From: Elgaria multicarinata webbii
Lineage: Eukaryota; Chordata; Lepidosauria; Squamata; Anguidae
Reading direction: 5' to 3'
Length of the DNA: 64,000 bases
Assembly: GCF_023053635.1 (NCBI RefSeq)
Contig: NC_086183.1
Span: 29,275,501-29,339,500 of the forward strand
The notes under the pieces were generated by a model. The model made no database searches. It saw nothing but the letters and a program-made list of their open reading frames with translations, and was not told the DNA's origin. Shown here one piece after another: positions 26,065 to 34,253 of the stretch. Both the position numbers and the translations under genes were made by a program. How positions within the stretch are numbered: position 1 is the first letter of the stretch; the number at the start of each line of letters is the position of its first letter.

Positions 26065-26250
26065 CGCATAGCACTCACCTGCCCAGGGTCCATAATGGTT
26101 CAGATCTAGCCCTTTCCACACCTCAGAGAGCACGTAAGTCCTCACTCTGTATCCAAAACCCCAGGCAGCCTTCAGAAGAAGCCAGAGCAAAGTTAGGCCT
26201 CCCACAGCAGGCAGTGCCTGGTCCAGGATGGAAACCCCTTGGGATGCCAT
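2857..26250 (-). CDS. HSD17B3-like: 17-beta-hydroxysteroid dehydrogenase type 3-like (SDR family), exons 1-10 of about 11
   Basis: A short-chain dehydrogenase/reductase of the HSD17B3/HSD17B12 branch, a membrane-anchored ER enzyme that reduces 17-keto steroids (type 3) or 3-oxoacyl-CoA (type 12) with NADPH. Ten exons join in phase into 282 residues. Visible parts: hydrophobic N-terminal anchor (about residues 10-40), cofactor motif TGATAGIG (60-67), NVVLISRSLEKL (80-91) with the arginine linked to NADPH preference in HSD17B3, NNVG (137-140) where most SDRs have NNAG, catalytic Ser194, Tyr207 and Lys211 (YSPTK). Exon sizes and phases follow human HSD17B3 (310 aa). The missing C-terminal exon (about 30-40 residues) is not found at 1-2856 and probably lies left of the window. 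I prefer the start at 26250 over in-frame ATGs at 26259 and 26304 because its length fits the family and it has G at -3 and +4. The neighbours are not those of mammalian HSD17B3, so this may be a paralogue rather than the orthologue. Confidence 0.88.
3082..3397 (-). mobile_element. CR1 LINE 3' fragment
   Basis: ATAGAATCATAGAATAGCAG end at 3085, then the standard CR1 3' coding tail, directly downstream of HSD17B3-like exon 10 in window order (intron 9). Confidence 0.88.
3746..4361. mobile_element. hAT-like palindromic MITE (TAGGGTGACC family), tandem double unit
   Basis: Two units of a 315-base palindromic MITE with TIR TAGGGTGACCATATGAAAA, joined by about 25 bases of other sequence, within a single 8-bp duplication CTCACTAG (3738-3745 and 4362-4369). 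Confidence 0.8.
4489..4766 (+). mobile_element. L2-clade LINE 3' end
   Basis: Ends with the common GTGAACCGCCCAGAGAGCTT hairpin and an (AAAT)n tail. Inserted in a DNA-transposon cluster. Confidence 0.8.
5147..5224 (-). mobile_element. CR1 LINE 3' end, short
   Basis: Only the last 80 bases of CR1, inserted into the nested DNA-transposon cluster at 4440-5640. Confidence 0.8.
5630..5965. mobile_element. Non-autonomous DNA transposon (CTACATGAGG family)
   Basis: Ends TTTTTCTACATGAGG and AAAAGCCTCATGTATATC. An inverted relative is at 22612-22995. It lies 40 bases from HSD17B3-like exon 9 and contains the (TG)n at 5879. Confidence 0.5.
5879..5903 (+). repeat. (GT)n microsatellite
   Basis: About 12 GT units inside the transposon at 5630-5965. 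Confidence 0.9.
6005..6070 (-). CDS. HSD17B3-like: HSD17B3-like exon 9
   Basis: Reads AALDFFSQALDVEYGSKG then IIVQ, matching AFSKALQEEYKAKEVIIQ of human HSD17B3. Acceptor ccatttcag, donor cag|gtaccg, 22 whole codons. Confidence 0.93.
7128..7495. mobile_element. Palindromic MITE (CTACACCAAGCAGGATAT family)
   Basis: Long hairpin with repeated TATAAAAGGCAGGAGCC and AACTGTTGGGGCCCATGACA blocks. Related shorter hairpins are at 3408-3545 and 12709-12857. Confidence 0.55.
7549..7689. mobile_element. PIF/Harbinger-like MITE, short form
   Basis: TIR GGCCGTAGCTAGACCTAAGG over the outer 33 bases each side. Flanking TTA/TAA suggests a 3-bp target duplication. HSD17B3-like intron 8. Confidence 0.7.
8223..8304 (-). 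CDS. HSD17B3-like: HSD17B3-like exon 8 (catalytic Ser and Tyr-x-x-x-Lys)
   Basis: Reads KKGIVINMSSSAGRR and ends LNGIYSPTK. It holds the catalytic serine (second Ser of SSS), 13 residues before the catalytic Tyr, and the Lys of YSPTK. Acceptor tttgtag, donor aag|gtgagg. Confidence 0.95.
8446..9448 (+). mobile_element. tRNA-derived SINE (family B), split by an L2 3' end
   Basis: Left part 8446-8577 begins AGCCAGTGTGGTGTAGTGGC; right part, about 9350-9448, continues with GTTGTTGTGAGGATAAAATG and an (AAAT)n tail. The interruption is an L2-clade fragment at 8579-9345. Confidence 0.75.
8579..9345 (-). mobile_element. L2-clade LINE 3' fragment inside a SINE
   Basis: Minus strand encodes LQLVQNAAARLLAGTSYR and LQWLPIRFRSEFKVLVMTFK. 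The (TTTA)n tail lies at 8579. It interrupts the SINE at 8446-9448. Confidence 0.85.
9609..9975 (+). repeat. C-rich minisatellite, about 24-base unit
   Basis: About 15 imperfect units of CCCCTCCCCTGCCTTGTTTT-like sequence. The minus strand has runs of four G at short spacing, suited to G-quadruplexes. Open frames through it in several frames are a consequence of composition. HSD17B3-like intron 7. Confidence 0.9.
10455..10916. mobile_element. PIF/Harbinger-like MITE, long form
   Basis: TIR GGCCTTAGCTAGAC; CpG-rich interior with GAGATCTCCCCC and the GATCCCGGG-type palindromes shared by the copies at 13861, 15813 and 19347. No transposase. Confidence 0.7.
11403..11437 (-). CDS. HSD17B3-like: HSD17B3-like exon 7 (35-base exon)
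   Basis: Reads MTQIVLPQMLA plus two bases of an Arg codon, matching human MTQLILKHMESR in the same place. Acceptor cttcctag, donor ag|gtagga, phase 0 to 2. It is so short that gene predictors could skip it. Confidence 0.88.
11508..11850. mobile_element. Palindromic MITE around exon 7 flank
   Basis: Hairpin built on GCATGGGTTAGGCAAGGGTT and its complement, with CATGCGCAACATGG-type outer parts. About 70 bases upstream of HSD17B3-like exon 7 on the minus strand. Confidence 0.45.
11951..12996. mobile_element. DNA transposon remnant with 30-base inverted ends
   Basis: Ends read GGGCGGGGGAGATCTACAC on the left and its near complement on the right, extending to the shared TAGTCGAGG block. It contains a nested CR1 end and a palindromic MITE (12709-12857). 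No transposase recognised. Confidence 0.55.
12475..12664 (+). mobile_element. CR1 LINE 3' end
   Basis: Last 190 bases of CR1, ending CTATTCTATGATTCTATGAT. Nested in the DNA transposon at 11951-12996. Confidence 0.85.
13201..13231 (+). repeat. (CA)n-type microsatellite
   Basis: Mixed GCAC and ACAC units, 55 bases from HSD17B3-like exon 6. Confidence 0.8.
13285..13329 (-). CDS. HSD17B3-like: HSD17B3-like exon 6
   Basis: A 45-base exon, HVTNLVNCNLLSAVK, matching the human SLIHCNITSVVK region. Acceptor gtttatag, donor aag|gtgagt, phase 0 at both ends. Confidence 0.88.
13640..14535 (+). mobile_element. L2-clade LINE 3' end split by a Harbinger-like MITE
   Basis: First part 13640-13860 (LPKEVRCVATRRRTFSAVAP), second part 14336-14535; the MITE 13861-14335 lies between. 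The LINE is therefore older than the MITE. Confidence 0.8.
13861..14335. mobile_element. PIF/Harbinger-like MITE, long form
   Basis: Same family, inserted in an L2 3' end. Confidence 0.7.
14662..14965 (+). mobile_element. tRNA-derived SINE (family A), full copy
   Basis: Begins GAGCCTCGTGTGGCGCAGAG with A-box and B-box (GTTCGATCCCAG) promoter parts and ends CCTTTCCTTTCC. Duplicated target TAAATAATAGG at 14651-14661 and 14966-14976. Confidence 0.88.
15274..15405. mobile_element. hAT-like palindromic MITE (CAGCCTTCCTCAACC family)
   Basis: Near-perfect hairpin of 132 bases; target duplication ACGTAAAA / ACTTAAAA (one mismatch). Confidence 0.8.
15628..15692 (-). CDS. HSD17B3-like: HSD17B3-like exon 5 (NNVG motif)
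   Basis: Reads VNNVGMAERKQGRFLSFPNV then DK. Acceptor tttccacag; the donor aag|gtactt is weaker than consensus. VNNVGM is the structural NNxG motif of the family. Confidence 0.92.
15813..16299. mobile_element. PIF/Harbinger-like MITE, long form, inverted
   Basis: TTA on both flanks (15810-15812 and 16300-16302) is the PIF/Harbinger target size. A hAT MITE was later inserted at its right edge. Confidence 0.75.
16307..16624. mobile_element. hAT-like palindromic MITE (TAGGGTGACC family)
   Basis: Single unit with 8-bp duplication CTTAGAGC at 16299-16306 and 16625-16632. It entered exactly at the end of a Harbinger-like MITE. Confidence 0.85.
16630..17640. other. HSD17B3-like intron 4 interior
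   Basis: About 1 kb without a recognisable gene. One pyrimidine-rich stretch (16745-16830) and moderately GC-rich sequence; no transposon signature that I can name. Confidence 0.4.
17650..17697 (+). repeat. (TA)n microsatellite
   Basis: About 24 TA units in HSD17B3-like intron 4. Confidence 0.95.
17902..18012 (-). CDS. HSD17B3-like: HSD17B3-like exon 4
   Basis: Reads EQLHGRCTRVIQADFTSG and ends GLEIGIL; the VIQADFT and GLEIGIL blocks match HSD17B3. The acceptor is ctgccag and its pyrimidine tract is a (CT)n microsatellite. The donor g|gtaagt leaves phase 1. Confidence 0.95.
18018..18046 (+). repeat. (GA)n microsatellite forming a splice-site pyrimidine tract
   Basis: About 14 GA units; on the gene strand this is (CT)n directly before the ctgccag acceptor of HSD17B3-like exon 4. 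Confidence 0.95.
18615..19070 (+). mobile_element. L2-clade LINE 3' end
   Basis: Encodes [20 protein letters not shown], then the CCGCCCAGAGAGCTTCGGCT hairpin and an (AAAT)n tail. HSD17B3-like intron 3. Confidence 0.85.
19347..19803. mobile_element. PIF/Harbinger-like MITE, long form
   Basis: Same family with diverged ends (CATGGCTAGACC and ATCTAGCTATG). HSD17B3-like intron 3. Confidence 0.65.
20336..20411 (-). CDS. HSD17B3-like: HSD17B3-like exon 3
   Basis: Reads LAKRGLNVVLISRSLEKL and on to AAEI, nearly identical to the same stretch of human HSD17B3. Acceptor tcctgcag, donor g|gtaag, leaving phase 1. Confidence 0.95.
20541..20967. mobile_element. hAT non-autonomous element (CAGGGGTCCCC family)
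   Basis: TIRs CAGGGGTCCCCAACCC and GGTTGGGGACCACTG with 8-bp duplication CACTAATG at 20533-20540 and 20968-20975. Interior is GC-rich with no transposase. HSD17B3-like intron 2. Confidence 0.88.
20988..21118. mobile_element. hAT-like palindromic MITE (CAGCCTTCCTCAACC family)
   Basis: Hairpin with 8-bp duplication AACTAGAT at 20980-20987 and 21119-21126. Only 12 bases from the end of another hAT copy. Confidence 0.85.
21633..21937 (+). mobile_element. tRNA-derived SINE (family A), full copy
   Basis: Same family as the copy at 14662; duplicated target TGGTCTGAATGA at 21621-21632 and 21938-21949. It lies in HSD17B3-like intron 2, opposite to the gene. Confidence 0.9.
22020..22500 (+). mobile_element. 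L2-clade LINE 3' end
   Basis: Encodes [20 protein letters not shown]; hairpin and (AAAT)n tail at 22440-22500. HSD17B3-like intron 2. Confidence 0.85.
22612..22995. mobile_element. Non-autonomous DNA transposon (CTACATGAGG family), inverted copy
   Basis: Shares GAGGCTTTTATTGTGC and the TTTGCGGGT block with 5630-5965; ends CCTCATGTAGAAAAGC. Confidence 0.5.
23150..23196 (-). CDS. HSD17B3-like: HSD17B3-like exon 2 (cofactor-binding loop)
   Basis: A 47-base exon between tttgtag and gag|gtaagt. With the split first codon it reads VVTGATAGIGKIYAHE, the TGxxxGIG dinucleotide-binding motif of SDR enzymes. It joins exon 1 in phase 1 and ends on a whole codon. Confidence 0.93.
23459..24655. mobile_element. 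Non-autonomous DNA transposon (CATCTATACGACAACGGG family) with minisatellite
   Basis: Second copy of the family at 2010-2716, in HSD17B3-like intron 1; outer parts align, and the 670-base excess is the internal repeat at 23571-24237. Confidence 0.65.
23571..24237 (+). repeat. Purine-rich minisatellite, 16-17-base unit with 251-base higher-order repeat
   Basis: About 40 units of GGGAAAGGAACGAGCAG and variants. The variant order repeats with a shift of 251 bases (for example GAATGAGGAG at 23661 and 23912; TGAACCAGTG at 23810 and 24061). Stop-free in all frames read. Confidence 0.92.
24859..24990. mobile_element. PIF/Harbinger-like MITE, short form
   Basis: Second short copy, over 90 percent like 7549-7689 by eye; 3-bp flank TTG on both sides. 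Confidence 0.7.
25005..25405 (+). mobile_element. LINE endonuclease-domain fragment
   Basis: Broken frames read DFKEFCANFEILCIKETWVA and LPSDVKLILINVYCSPQNSK, then NARVGP: parts of an apurinic-type LINE endonuclease. The clade is not clear. Confidence 0.55.
25905..26064 (+). mobile_element. L2-type 3' end with (AAT)n tail next to HSD17B3-like exon 1
   Basis: Ends ATGGTGCTATATAAATAATA followed by about 14 AAT units, stopping about 15 bases from the exon 1 donor. Confidence 0.75.
26079..26250 (-). CDS. HSD17B3-like: HSD17B3-like exon 1 (start codon, membrane anchor)
   Basis: Starts MASQGVSILD, runs through a leucine-rich anchor and ends GPWA plus one base at the donor cag|gtgagt. The open frame extends upstream to an ATG at 26304. 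The next base leftward of the donor region is almost the tail of an L2 3' end with an (AAT)n run, only about 16 bp away. Confidence 0.82.
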
Positions 26251-26710
26251 CTCTCTCATCCCTTCTCCTGCTTTCCCTACAATGAAGCCGTGCAAGGTTT
26301 CCACCTCTTATCACACTGGGATAAACATGCTGGGACACACCCAGGGATGTCATTTTTATGTGGGAGTGTGTGTGTGTGCTTGCTTAGTGGACGATCTGCT
26401 TCTTGCAAATTCCTGCATTTTTGAACCACGTCAAGCAATATGACTCCTGAGCCAGAATGGCCCTGGGCTGCTGGTGCTTAGCGTAAAACAGGTAATGCAG
26501 CAGCTTTTAAACTGAGCCAAGGGCAGGGAGCGGGGAGGAGAGACCGACAGGAGCTGGGAAGCATCCAGTTTGGGTTGAATTGCTAGTACATCCTGACCAC
26601 TTAGTAGGGTGACCATATGACAGGAAAACCCTGGATTTGTCAGGATTTTTGGTAACAAATCCATGAAGGGGGGATTATGAAATTTGAAGAAAAATCCTGA
26701 AAAAGCCCAC

Positions 26711-28190
26711 TCTGGACCCGAGGGTATTAAACAACTACCGCCCAGTCGCAAACACCCATTTTTAAGGGAAAGTACTTGAGAGAGTTGTGGCGGAGCAACT
26801 GCAGACACTCTTGGAGGATACTGATTATCTAGACCCATTCCAGTCTGGGTTCCGATCTGGTTACGGGGCTGAATCAGCCTTGGTCACTCTGATGGATGAC
26901 CTTTATCGAGAGAGGGACAGGGGGAATGCAGCCCTGTTAATCCTCATCAGCTTTAAATACCATTGACCATGGTATCCTCCTGGATCGACTCCGTGGGATG
27001 GGCATTGGAGGCACTGTGTTAAAGTGGTTCAAGTCTTACCTACGAGGTCATTTTCAGACAGTAGCATTGGTTGACCACTCCTTGGCCCCTTGGCAATTGA
27101 GCTATGGGGTGCCACAGGGCACCATCTTGTCCCCAATGTTATTTAATATCTATATGAAGCCGTTGGGAGCAGTCATTAGGGGATTTGGAGCTAAATGCCA
27201 TCAATATGCTGATGACACGCAGCTCTATCTCCCTGTGACAACTGAATCAGGTGAGGCTGAGCAGGTCCTGGACCAGTGTCTAGACTCAGTAATGGGCTGG
27301 ATGAGGGCCAATAAACTGAGACTGAATCCTGGAAAGACGGAAACCCTGTGAGTGAGTGGTTCCCGAGTCCGGGAGACAGGCTCATTGCCTGTTCTGGATG
27401 GGGTTGCACTGCCTCTGAAAGAACAGGTTCATAGTTTGGGGGTACTCTTAGACCCATTTCTGTCATTGGAGGCTCAAGTAGCCACCACGGCTCGGAGTGC
27501 CTTTTACCAGCTTCGGTTGGTTCACCAACTACGGCTTCTCCTGGACAGGGACAGCTTGGCCATGGTTGTATAGGCATTGGTAACCTCAAGATTGGATTAC
27601 TGCAAATATGCTTTATGTGGGGCTGCCCTTAAAACTGCTCCAGAAGATGGAGATACTGCAGAATGCTGCAGCTCGGCTGTTGTCCGGAGCTCCCCTTTCC
27701 AGCATGTAACTCCTCTGCTGAGGGAACTGTACTGGCTCCCTATTCGCTACCAGGCCAGATTTAAGGTTCTTGTACTTGTGTACAAAGCCCTAAACAACTT
27801 GGGACCAGGTTACCTGAGAGAGCGCCTTCTCCCCTACCAACCTGCCCAGTCACTGAGGTCATCTGAGGGCCTGCTCCTGGTGGTTCCACATAGACCCATC
27901 CTCTGATTGGAGTCCACCAGGGGAAGAGCCTTCAGCGTGGTGGCCCCCCTCCTATGGAATTCCCTGCCTCTGGAGGTCAGGCAGGCACCAACTTTGTATT
28001 CCTTTCAGCACCTCCTGAAAATGTCATTATTCCAGGAAGCCTTTCCTTAATGTCCAGCCACGGTTCACTGTACATTTTGCTTATTTTAAAATCTATTTTA
28101 AAGTGTTTTATTTTGTTTTTATTTTATTTTATCTTGTACACTGCTCCGAAATTTTCAATGGGGAGCGGTATAAAAATATTGTAAATAAAT
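26711..28190 (+). mobile_element. L2-clade LINE, reverse transcriptase to 3' end
   Basis: Encodes, with several frame changes, FQSGFRSGYGAESALVTLMD, GVPQGTILSPMLFNIYM, the intact catalytic block YADDTQLYL, SRLDYCKYALCGAALK and [20 protein letters not shown]-like sequence, ending in an (AAAT) tail. It starts in the middle of the polymerase domain and is inactive. Confidence 0.85.
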
Positions 28191-28194
28191 CAAT

Positions 28195-29290
28195 AATTTT
28201 TTTAATTGTATTGTGAATATCAACAAACAAAACAGAAAATACATCGTGAAAACAGAAAAAAAAACATAGATTGTGTATACAGAATTATCATCACTTCCAT
28301 CATATAAACTGTTAAAAAAAAAGGAAGAGAGTTATACAAAGGTTACAAGAAAAGCAGACCAAATATCCGTATATTTATCCTCTTGCAAGTTGCATCTATA
28401 TAACACGCATTCAAAAGTTGATAATGTTATTCGGTCCTCAATCCATTGCATTATTGGAGGTGTAGATTTGTCCTTCCAATGTGATAATATAAGTCTTTTG
28501 GCTGTCATAAGGGCTCTGAAGATCCATCTGCGCTGTCCTTGCGTTAAATTCCAGGAAACCGGTAAATAATTTAGAAGGACATGCACATTCTTCCATATTA
28601 TAGATTGTTTCAGTACAAAGTTCATCCTTATTATAACCTCCTCCCAAAAGGGGCCAACTACTGGGCATTGCCAAAACATTTGAGTTAAAGAAGCATTTGA
28701 TGCATTACATCTCCAACAATTATGTAAGTTAGACAAACCCTTATTGAAACGGCATTGTGGAGACCAATAAACCGGAAACAAAACTTTTGGCTGAATAAGA
28801 GGTAGCCTAAAGATCCATAGAAGCTTCAGAAACAGATGTTAGAGCAACCGTCCATTGGTTAGGCAAGATAGGACACTCCAATTCCCTATTCTAATCCAGT
28901 CTTAAACTATGGGTATCATATTTACTTGCTGCTATTAAATATTTGTATATGTGAATTGTGGATCTATGTGTCATTTCAGCTATTGGAAGTGTTTTTAATA
29001 ATGCTGGAGGCTCTGAAGGAGCAGCTGGGCCAAACCTAGATTCCAACAAGTGTTGCAATTGCAAGTACTGCCATTGAGCCGTAGCAGGTAAATTGTATTT
29101 AACACACAAATTGATCCAAAGAAAAAATCATCTTATCTGTCCGTGTCCTCCACAGAAATGTTTTCTTTCCAATTTTTAAATTTGGGTTTCCCCATATTGT
29201 CAATTTAGCATGAGAGAATGGATCAAACTGTAATTGATGTGCTATTATACGCCATGTCTCTCTAGCTCTGGGTCTGGTCAGGGTTTGGAT
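28195..29290 (-). mobile_element. L1-like LINE ORF2 C-terminal fragment
   Basis: Minus strand encodes NCWRCNASNASLTQMFWQCP, then FWEEV and AKRLILSHWKDKSTPPIMQW, the zinc-knuckle-like C-terminus of L1 ORF2. 5' truncated and broken. Confidence 0.8.
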
Positions 29291-29589
29291 AGGTGACCAA
29301 ATTGAAAACTTTCAGCAGCGCAAAAGGTGAGGCCTGTTTTTGGCAGCCCCAGCTGTTTAGATTATTTCAAACACACCATTTAAGCCCCACTGGTTAGAGT
29401 TTTGGACTGTGAGCAGAGACCCGTGTTAATTTTCCTACATGGAGCTACAGCGACCCTTTGCTTACCAGGAAGTGAGTTTAGCACTCCTCAGCTCCTTTGC
29501 AAAAAGGGGGAAATGTAAAAAAAAAAATCATAAAAAATCAATGGATGACCCAATTCAATTCAAATTTGGTATGCTGTCCCTGTATCTTG

Positions 29590-32500
29590 CTGTTGCAATT
29601 CCATATATAGGGCAAGCATTTGTCTATGTGCAAAGCTTTCTTGCATATGTTTTATAAACGCCATTAAACAAGGTAAACAACATGGTACTACTAAACAAGC
29701 TATTAGCATTACAGCGATTACCATAACAATTCCGTGTAGCCATCTAATATTTGGCAACCAAGATGTTAACCAACCTGTGTCCCATCCTTCCTATGTTTGC
29801 ACAGGAACATGGGCAACTTCTTCTATTTCGTCAGCAAACACTCTTACAGCATCCCCGTTGTCAGAAATATTGAAGCAACATTGTCCTGGGCCAGTCCAAT
29901 TCATGGCCCTACATAAGACATCTTCCTTTGCCAATACATAGTCAAGCCCTAGTTTTAATTGAAGGATGGCATTTCGGCTTTCATCTAATTGTTGGGCTGT
30001 CTCAAGGCTTGTGCAGTCCTGTTTGTTACAATTTCTACAACAGCTTGCAACCGAATTATGCGATTTAAATTATAGATAGGTCCTCGAGCTCCATTACCTC
30101 ATGCTTATTCCATGAAGCAGAGCCATAGTGCTCGATGATTCTCTCAGGGGGCTAGTCATTTGTATTTCTCCATGACTGAGCTGACCCCCTGCAATTTTCT
30201 CAATTTCTCTTTTCTTACACTCTATTTTGGGCTCTTCAGCTATCCACACGGGGGGTATCAAGGTTCCTAAATAACAACTTCTACTCTATCTCCAGGATAG
30301 GTGTTTATACGCATACTTTCTGCATATCTACTAAAGAAAATTAGGCCCATAAGCTATATATCTGCGGTTTTCAAGTACTTGAATAGTCAAGCTATATTTC
30401 TTAGGGAGCCCTATCAAGTTTTTGTTATAGTCACAGTGAGTACCATTCCATCCTGTGCTGCTAGAAACATTCCAAACTTTCTTCCAGGGATTGGACAGCC
30501 CTTTTGAGCACAAACATTTTCCAAAGCTGGCTTCACTTTCATTTCCACATATCCATTTCCCATATAAATTTACAACTTTAATCTCCCATGTTTCTTCACA
30601 CGTTGATTTTCCCACACGTGATATATTGTAACCGGTCCCTGCTGATAGGGTTTGCTTTATACATAGATGCCCTTGAGTAGGCACCACTCGGATACCTTGA
30701 GATCCATGATACAGGGGGGGCCAGGCTGTTAATTCAGCCTTGGTAAAGCCTACGTTAGTCCAAGCCCCGGTGGCGTTCAGGAGTATTGGCAAAAATGGCA
30801 TTCCTCCAGTGGCGTCAAAGGGAGGCAATGTACACACGAAGCACTTGGTTTTATTCCAAGCTTTAGCTACATCTTCAGCCAACTCTGCCCACTGGTTCTT
30901 TGTTTTACCCCCGGATGGGCCCAAAATGAATATGGCCCACCCTATTGTTAACATTCTAAGGAAAGGAAAGGAAAGGAACCTCTTGCGCAAGCACTGAGTC
31001 ATTACTGACTCTTGGAGGGACGCCAGCTTTCGCTGACGTTTTCTTGGCAGGCCTTATAGCGGGGTGGTTTGCCGTTGCCTTCCCCGGCCGTGATTACCTT
31101 TCCCCCAGCTAGCTGGGTACTCATTTTACCGACCTCAGGAGGATGGAAGGCTGAGTCGACCTGAGCCAGCTGCCTGAAACCAGCTTCCGCTGGGATCGAA
31201 CTCAGGCCGTGGGGAGAGTTTCAGCTGCAGAAACTGCTGCTTTACTGCTCTGCCCACAGATATTTCATCTTTCACTCAAGTAGTTGATACCACTACAGTA
31301 TAAATGCTGCTACTCTAATTCCAATCAACAACAGAACAGCTACTACTTCTTGCTGGTCCTGTTCAGATATTAGCTATGTGTATTTAGCTATTTTTATTCG
31401 GGCCTTGCCTAAGTGTTGTGACTCATAACATACAGGCGATTGTGGCTCCTTGCTGGATTCTTCCCCCGTGTCCAAGGCGGCTTCCGGTGCACCAAGGAGC
31501 AAGGGTGTCTTCAAACCTGTGTCCTCCTGTGCTTGGGTTACAGGAGGAGGCAGAGGTCCTCTGTATTTTTTTTTTAAAGTCTACTGCAATGTGTCCATTT
31601 AGATGAACCCACCAATTTCATACAAGAATGGCTCACTAGCCTCACAATATGTGGTCTCTCTCAACTAGCTTTTAATGTCTCTTTATTCCACTTTCTCAGG
31701 AACACCTCATTTCCGGGCTGGAAGGGATGGATGGGTGCGTCCAATGGAACTTGCTGCTGGGGCACAGTATACACAAGGAGATGCAAAAGAATAAGCTGTA
31801 GGGCAGTTAATCGCTCCTTCAACATTTGATCTCCTATTCCCATTTTCTTCTTCTCTTCTGGAGTATATAACTCTTGGGGGAAACCCAAACATCAATTCAA
31901 AGGGAGACACTTTCAAAAAAAAATTCGAGGCATCCTTCTAACTTTGGATAGTGCATCTACCCATCTTAAACTAGTTTCTATACTGATTTTTGTCATTGTT
32001 TCCTTCAAAGTCCGATTTATTCGCTCAACCTGCCCAGAGGCCTGTGGGCGCCAGGGGGCATGCAAGTGCCAAGTGACGCCTAATATTTTACAAAGATTTT
32101 GGGTCACACTAGCAACAAAATGAGGCCCCATATCTGATTCGATGACCTCTGGCATAGAATATCTTGGCACTATCTCTTGCATTATTTTACACACCACAAC
32201 TTTAGCTTGACATGTTCGACACAGAAATGCTTCTACCCATCCAGTAGCTTGACATACAAAAACAAGGAGGTAATTATACGCTTTGCAAGGTGGCATGTCT
32301 GCAAAGTCGATTTGCACCCGCTGGAAGGGGAAATAAGCCCATGGTCTCCCTCCCATTGGTGCGGGGGGGTCTACGGGGAGCATTTACCTTTTGACATGTC
32401 TCACAAGATGCCACAATTCGCTGGGCTTCCACTGGAAGTCCTGGACACACAAACAACTTTTGACAGTAGTCTATCTGTTTCCTTCTTTTACATAGCTAGA

Positions 32501-34250
32501 GCTATCTACATACACATCTTCTGCATCACTCAAGGGCTCATCTTCAAGGTCCTGTCTAGATTTAGTGTCCAGATCAAGTACTTCCAGGTAATCATGCTTT
32601 ATTCTCTCTTTGGCTTGTTCATCAACAGGCAGGAAGGCCGCCAAATTAAATGAGGGACATGGCCTAAAAGTCAGGTTCTCATTCAGGAGAAGAGCAATCT
32701 CATATCTCGAATGTCGAGCTGGATTCAAGAATTTCGTACCTCCTCCAGATCCCAGGATCTGGGGGACTCCATGAGGGACCCATATTTCTGTGGGTGCTCC
32801 TAAAAGCCATTTTCTCAGCCTCTTCTTCTAAGAAGGCTATGGCTACCACTGTCTGCAAGCAGGCAGGCCACCCTTTGGCTACTGGATCTAAAACTTTAGA
32901 ATAATATCCAATTGGTCTCCAGGAGGGGCCACATTTCTGGCACAACACTCCTGATGCCACTCCTTTCTGCTCATGGACATAGAGTCGGAAGGGCTTACAT
33001 GGATCTGATAAAGCAAAAGCAGGTGGACTTACAAGAGCAGCTTTAAGAGTCAGAAAAGCTTTATTCATCTCTTTTGTCCACTTCTATTCCTTTCTTCTCT
33101 CCTTCTGGAGGCTTTCATAAAGGGGTTTGGCAACTTCTCTATACTGAGGTATCTATAATCGACAGAAGCCTGTTAACTTCACAAAAAAAAAAACATCTTC
33201 AGGGCTCCAGGGTTTGAACCCTTGAGGCAATACACATCAGGCTAGTTGAGTCTTTTCCCCTGTGCAGGGGTCATCCTACTCAAAGGCAAACAGTTGTTGG
33301 CCTTTCTCATCCAACGGGATGGAGGAAAAGGCATCCCTTATATCTCGAACAGTGAACCAACCGTGCCTCCCATTTTCAGCTCAGATGTCCTGATTCACAG
33401 TATTTAGCAATAGTTCTTCTTAAGAGGTTCCTTTTCTCATCAAACACTGCTGCAATGAAGCGTGCCTGCCTCCTGGTGGCCGCTTTTTCATAACTTGAAC
33501 AATTTCTAAAATTCCACTGATGCACGTCTTCTACACTCTATCTATTTGCTTTCGTTGCAATTTCAATGAGTCTCTCAATTTTTTAGCTCATGACACTTCT
33601 AACTTTCTGCAACTTTGGCAAATTCACAATCTTCTGAATACACTTTCTCGTCTTTTTAACAATCAAATGCGTGTGTGCCAAATGATTTCCCTCCAATATC
33701 TGGCTGTGCCCTCTCTATGAACCGGTTCACTATCACTTCCCGGCCGGCACCATCCGAGGGATCCACGCCAGAACACACTCTAAAAACATCCGTCAGCCGC
33801 TCTAAAAAGGCGGAAGGGCTTCCAGCCCCTCTCCTGTCTGATCTCAAAAACTCTAGACAGGTTCACCGGTCTACCAAACAATCCATCTTAAACCTGCCAC
33901 AATACAGCTGCAATGGGCGGTGACGCCCCCCCCCCCTCCTCTCAGCTCCTCCTGGGGCACAAGTTGAATTACTCAAACATCCGCTGAGCCCCTGCGAGCT
34001 CTTATAGATTCGAACAGACTTGTCAACTTCTCTGGGTCTAAATGAGGGGTTCTGATTCTTCTAATTATACAGACTGACGTGGAGAAGGGAGAGTAAGCAA
34101 ATGGAGCGGCATTATTCATGACGGGGCAAACGCTCCCTCCTCTTAATCGGAGTCAGAGGAGGGGGGGAGGGGCTTTGTTAACTTCTCTCTCATTTTAATC
34201 TTAACAACTGCAAGCGACGCCCTGCCAACTGGCTTCATTTCAGTGCCAGG
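29590..34250 (-). mobile_element. Endogenous retrovirus fossil, gammaretrovirus-like (gag-pol-env remains)
   Basis: Reading right to left on the minus strand: gag remains (about 33550-34200), reverse transcriptase and RNase H (about 32470-33450), integrase core (about 31910-32380), env surface part (about 30330-31000) and a transmembrane segment (about 29560-29760). The order and the env style suggest a class I (gamma-like) provirus. No LTR is recognised at either end. It is heavily broken, with well over ten breaks, and is interrupted by a family A SINE, so it is old. Confidence 0.85.
30961..31254 (-). mobile_element. tRNA-derived SINE (family A) inside the retroviral fossil
   Basis: Same family, minus strand, 5' end slightly short. 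It interrupts the env part of the fossil at 29590-34250 and is therefore younger than it. Confidence 0.85.
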
Positions 34251-34253
34251 TTA

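Noticed and set aside
26251-26304. N-terminal extension of the HSD17B3-like protein from the ATG at 26304
   Set aside because: It would add 18 residues before the conserved anchor length. It cannot be excluded, but the ATG at 26250 fits the family better.
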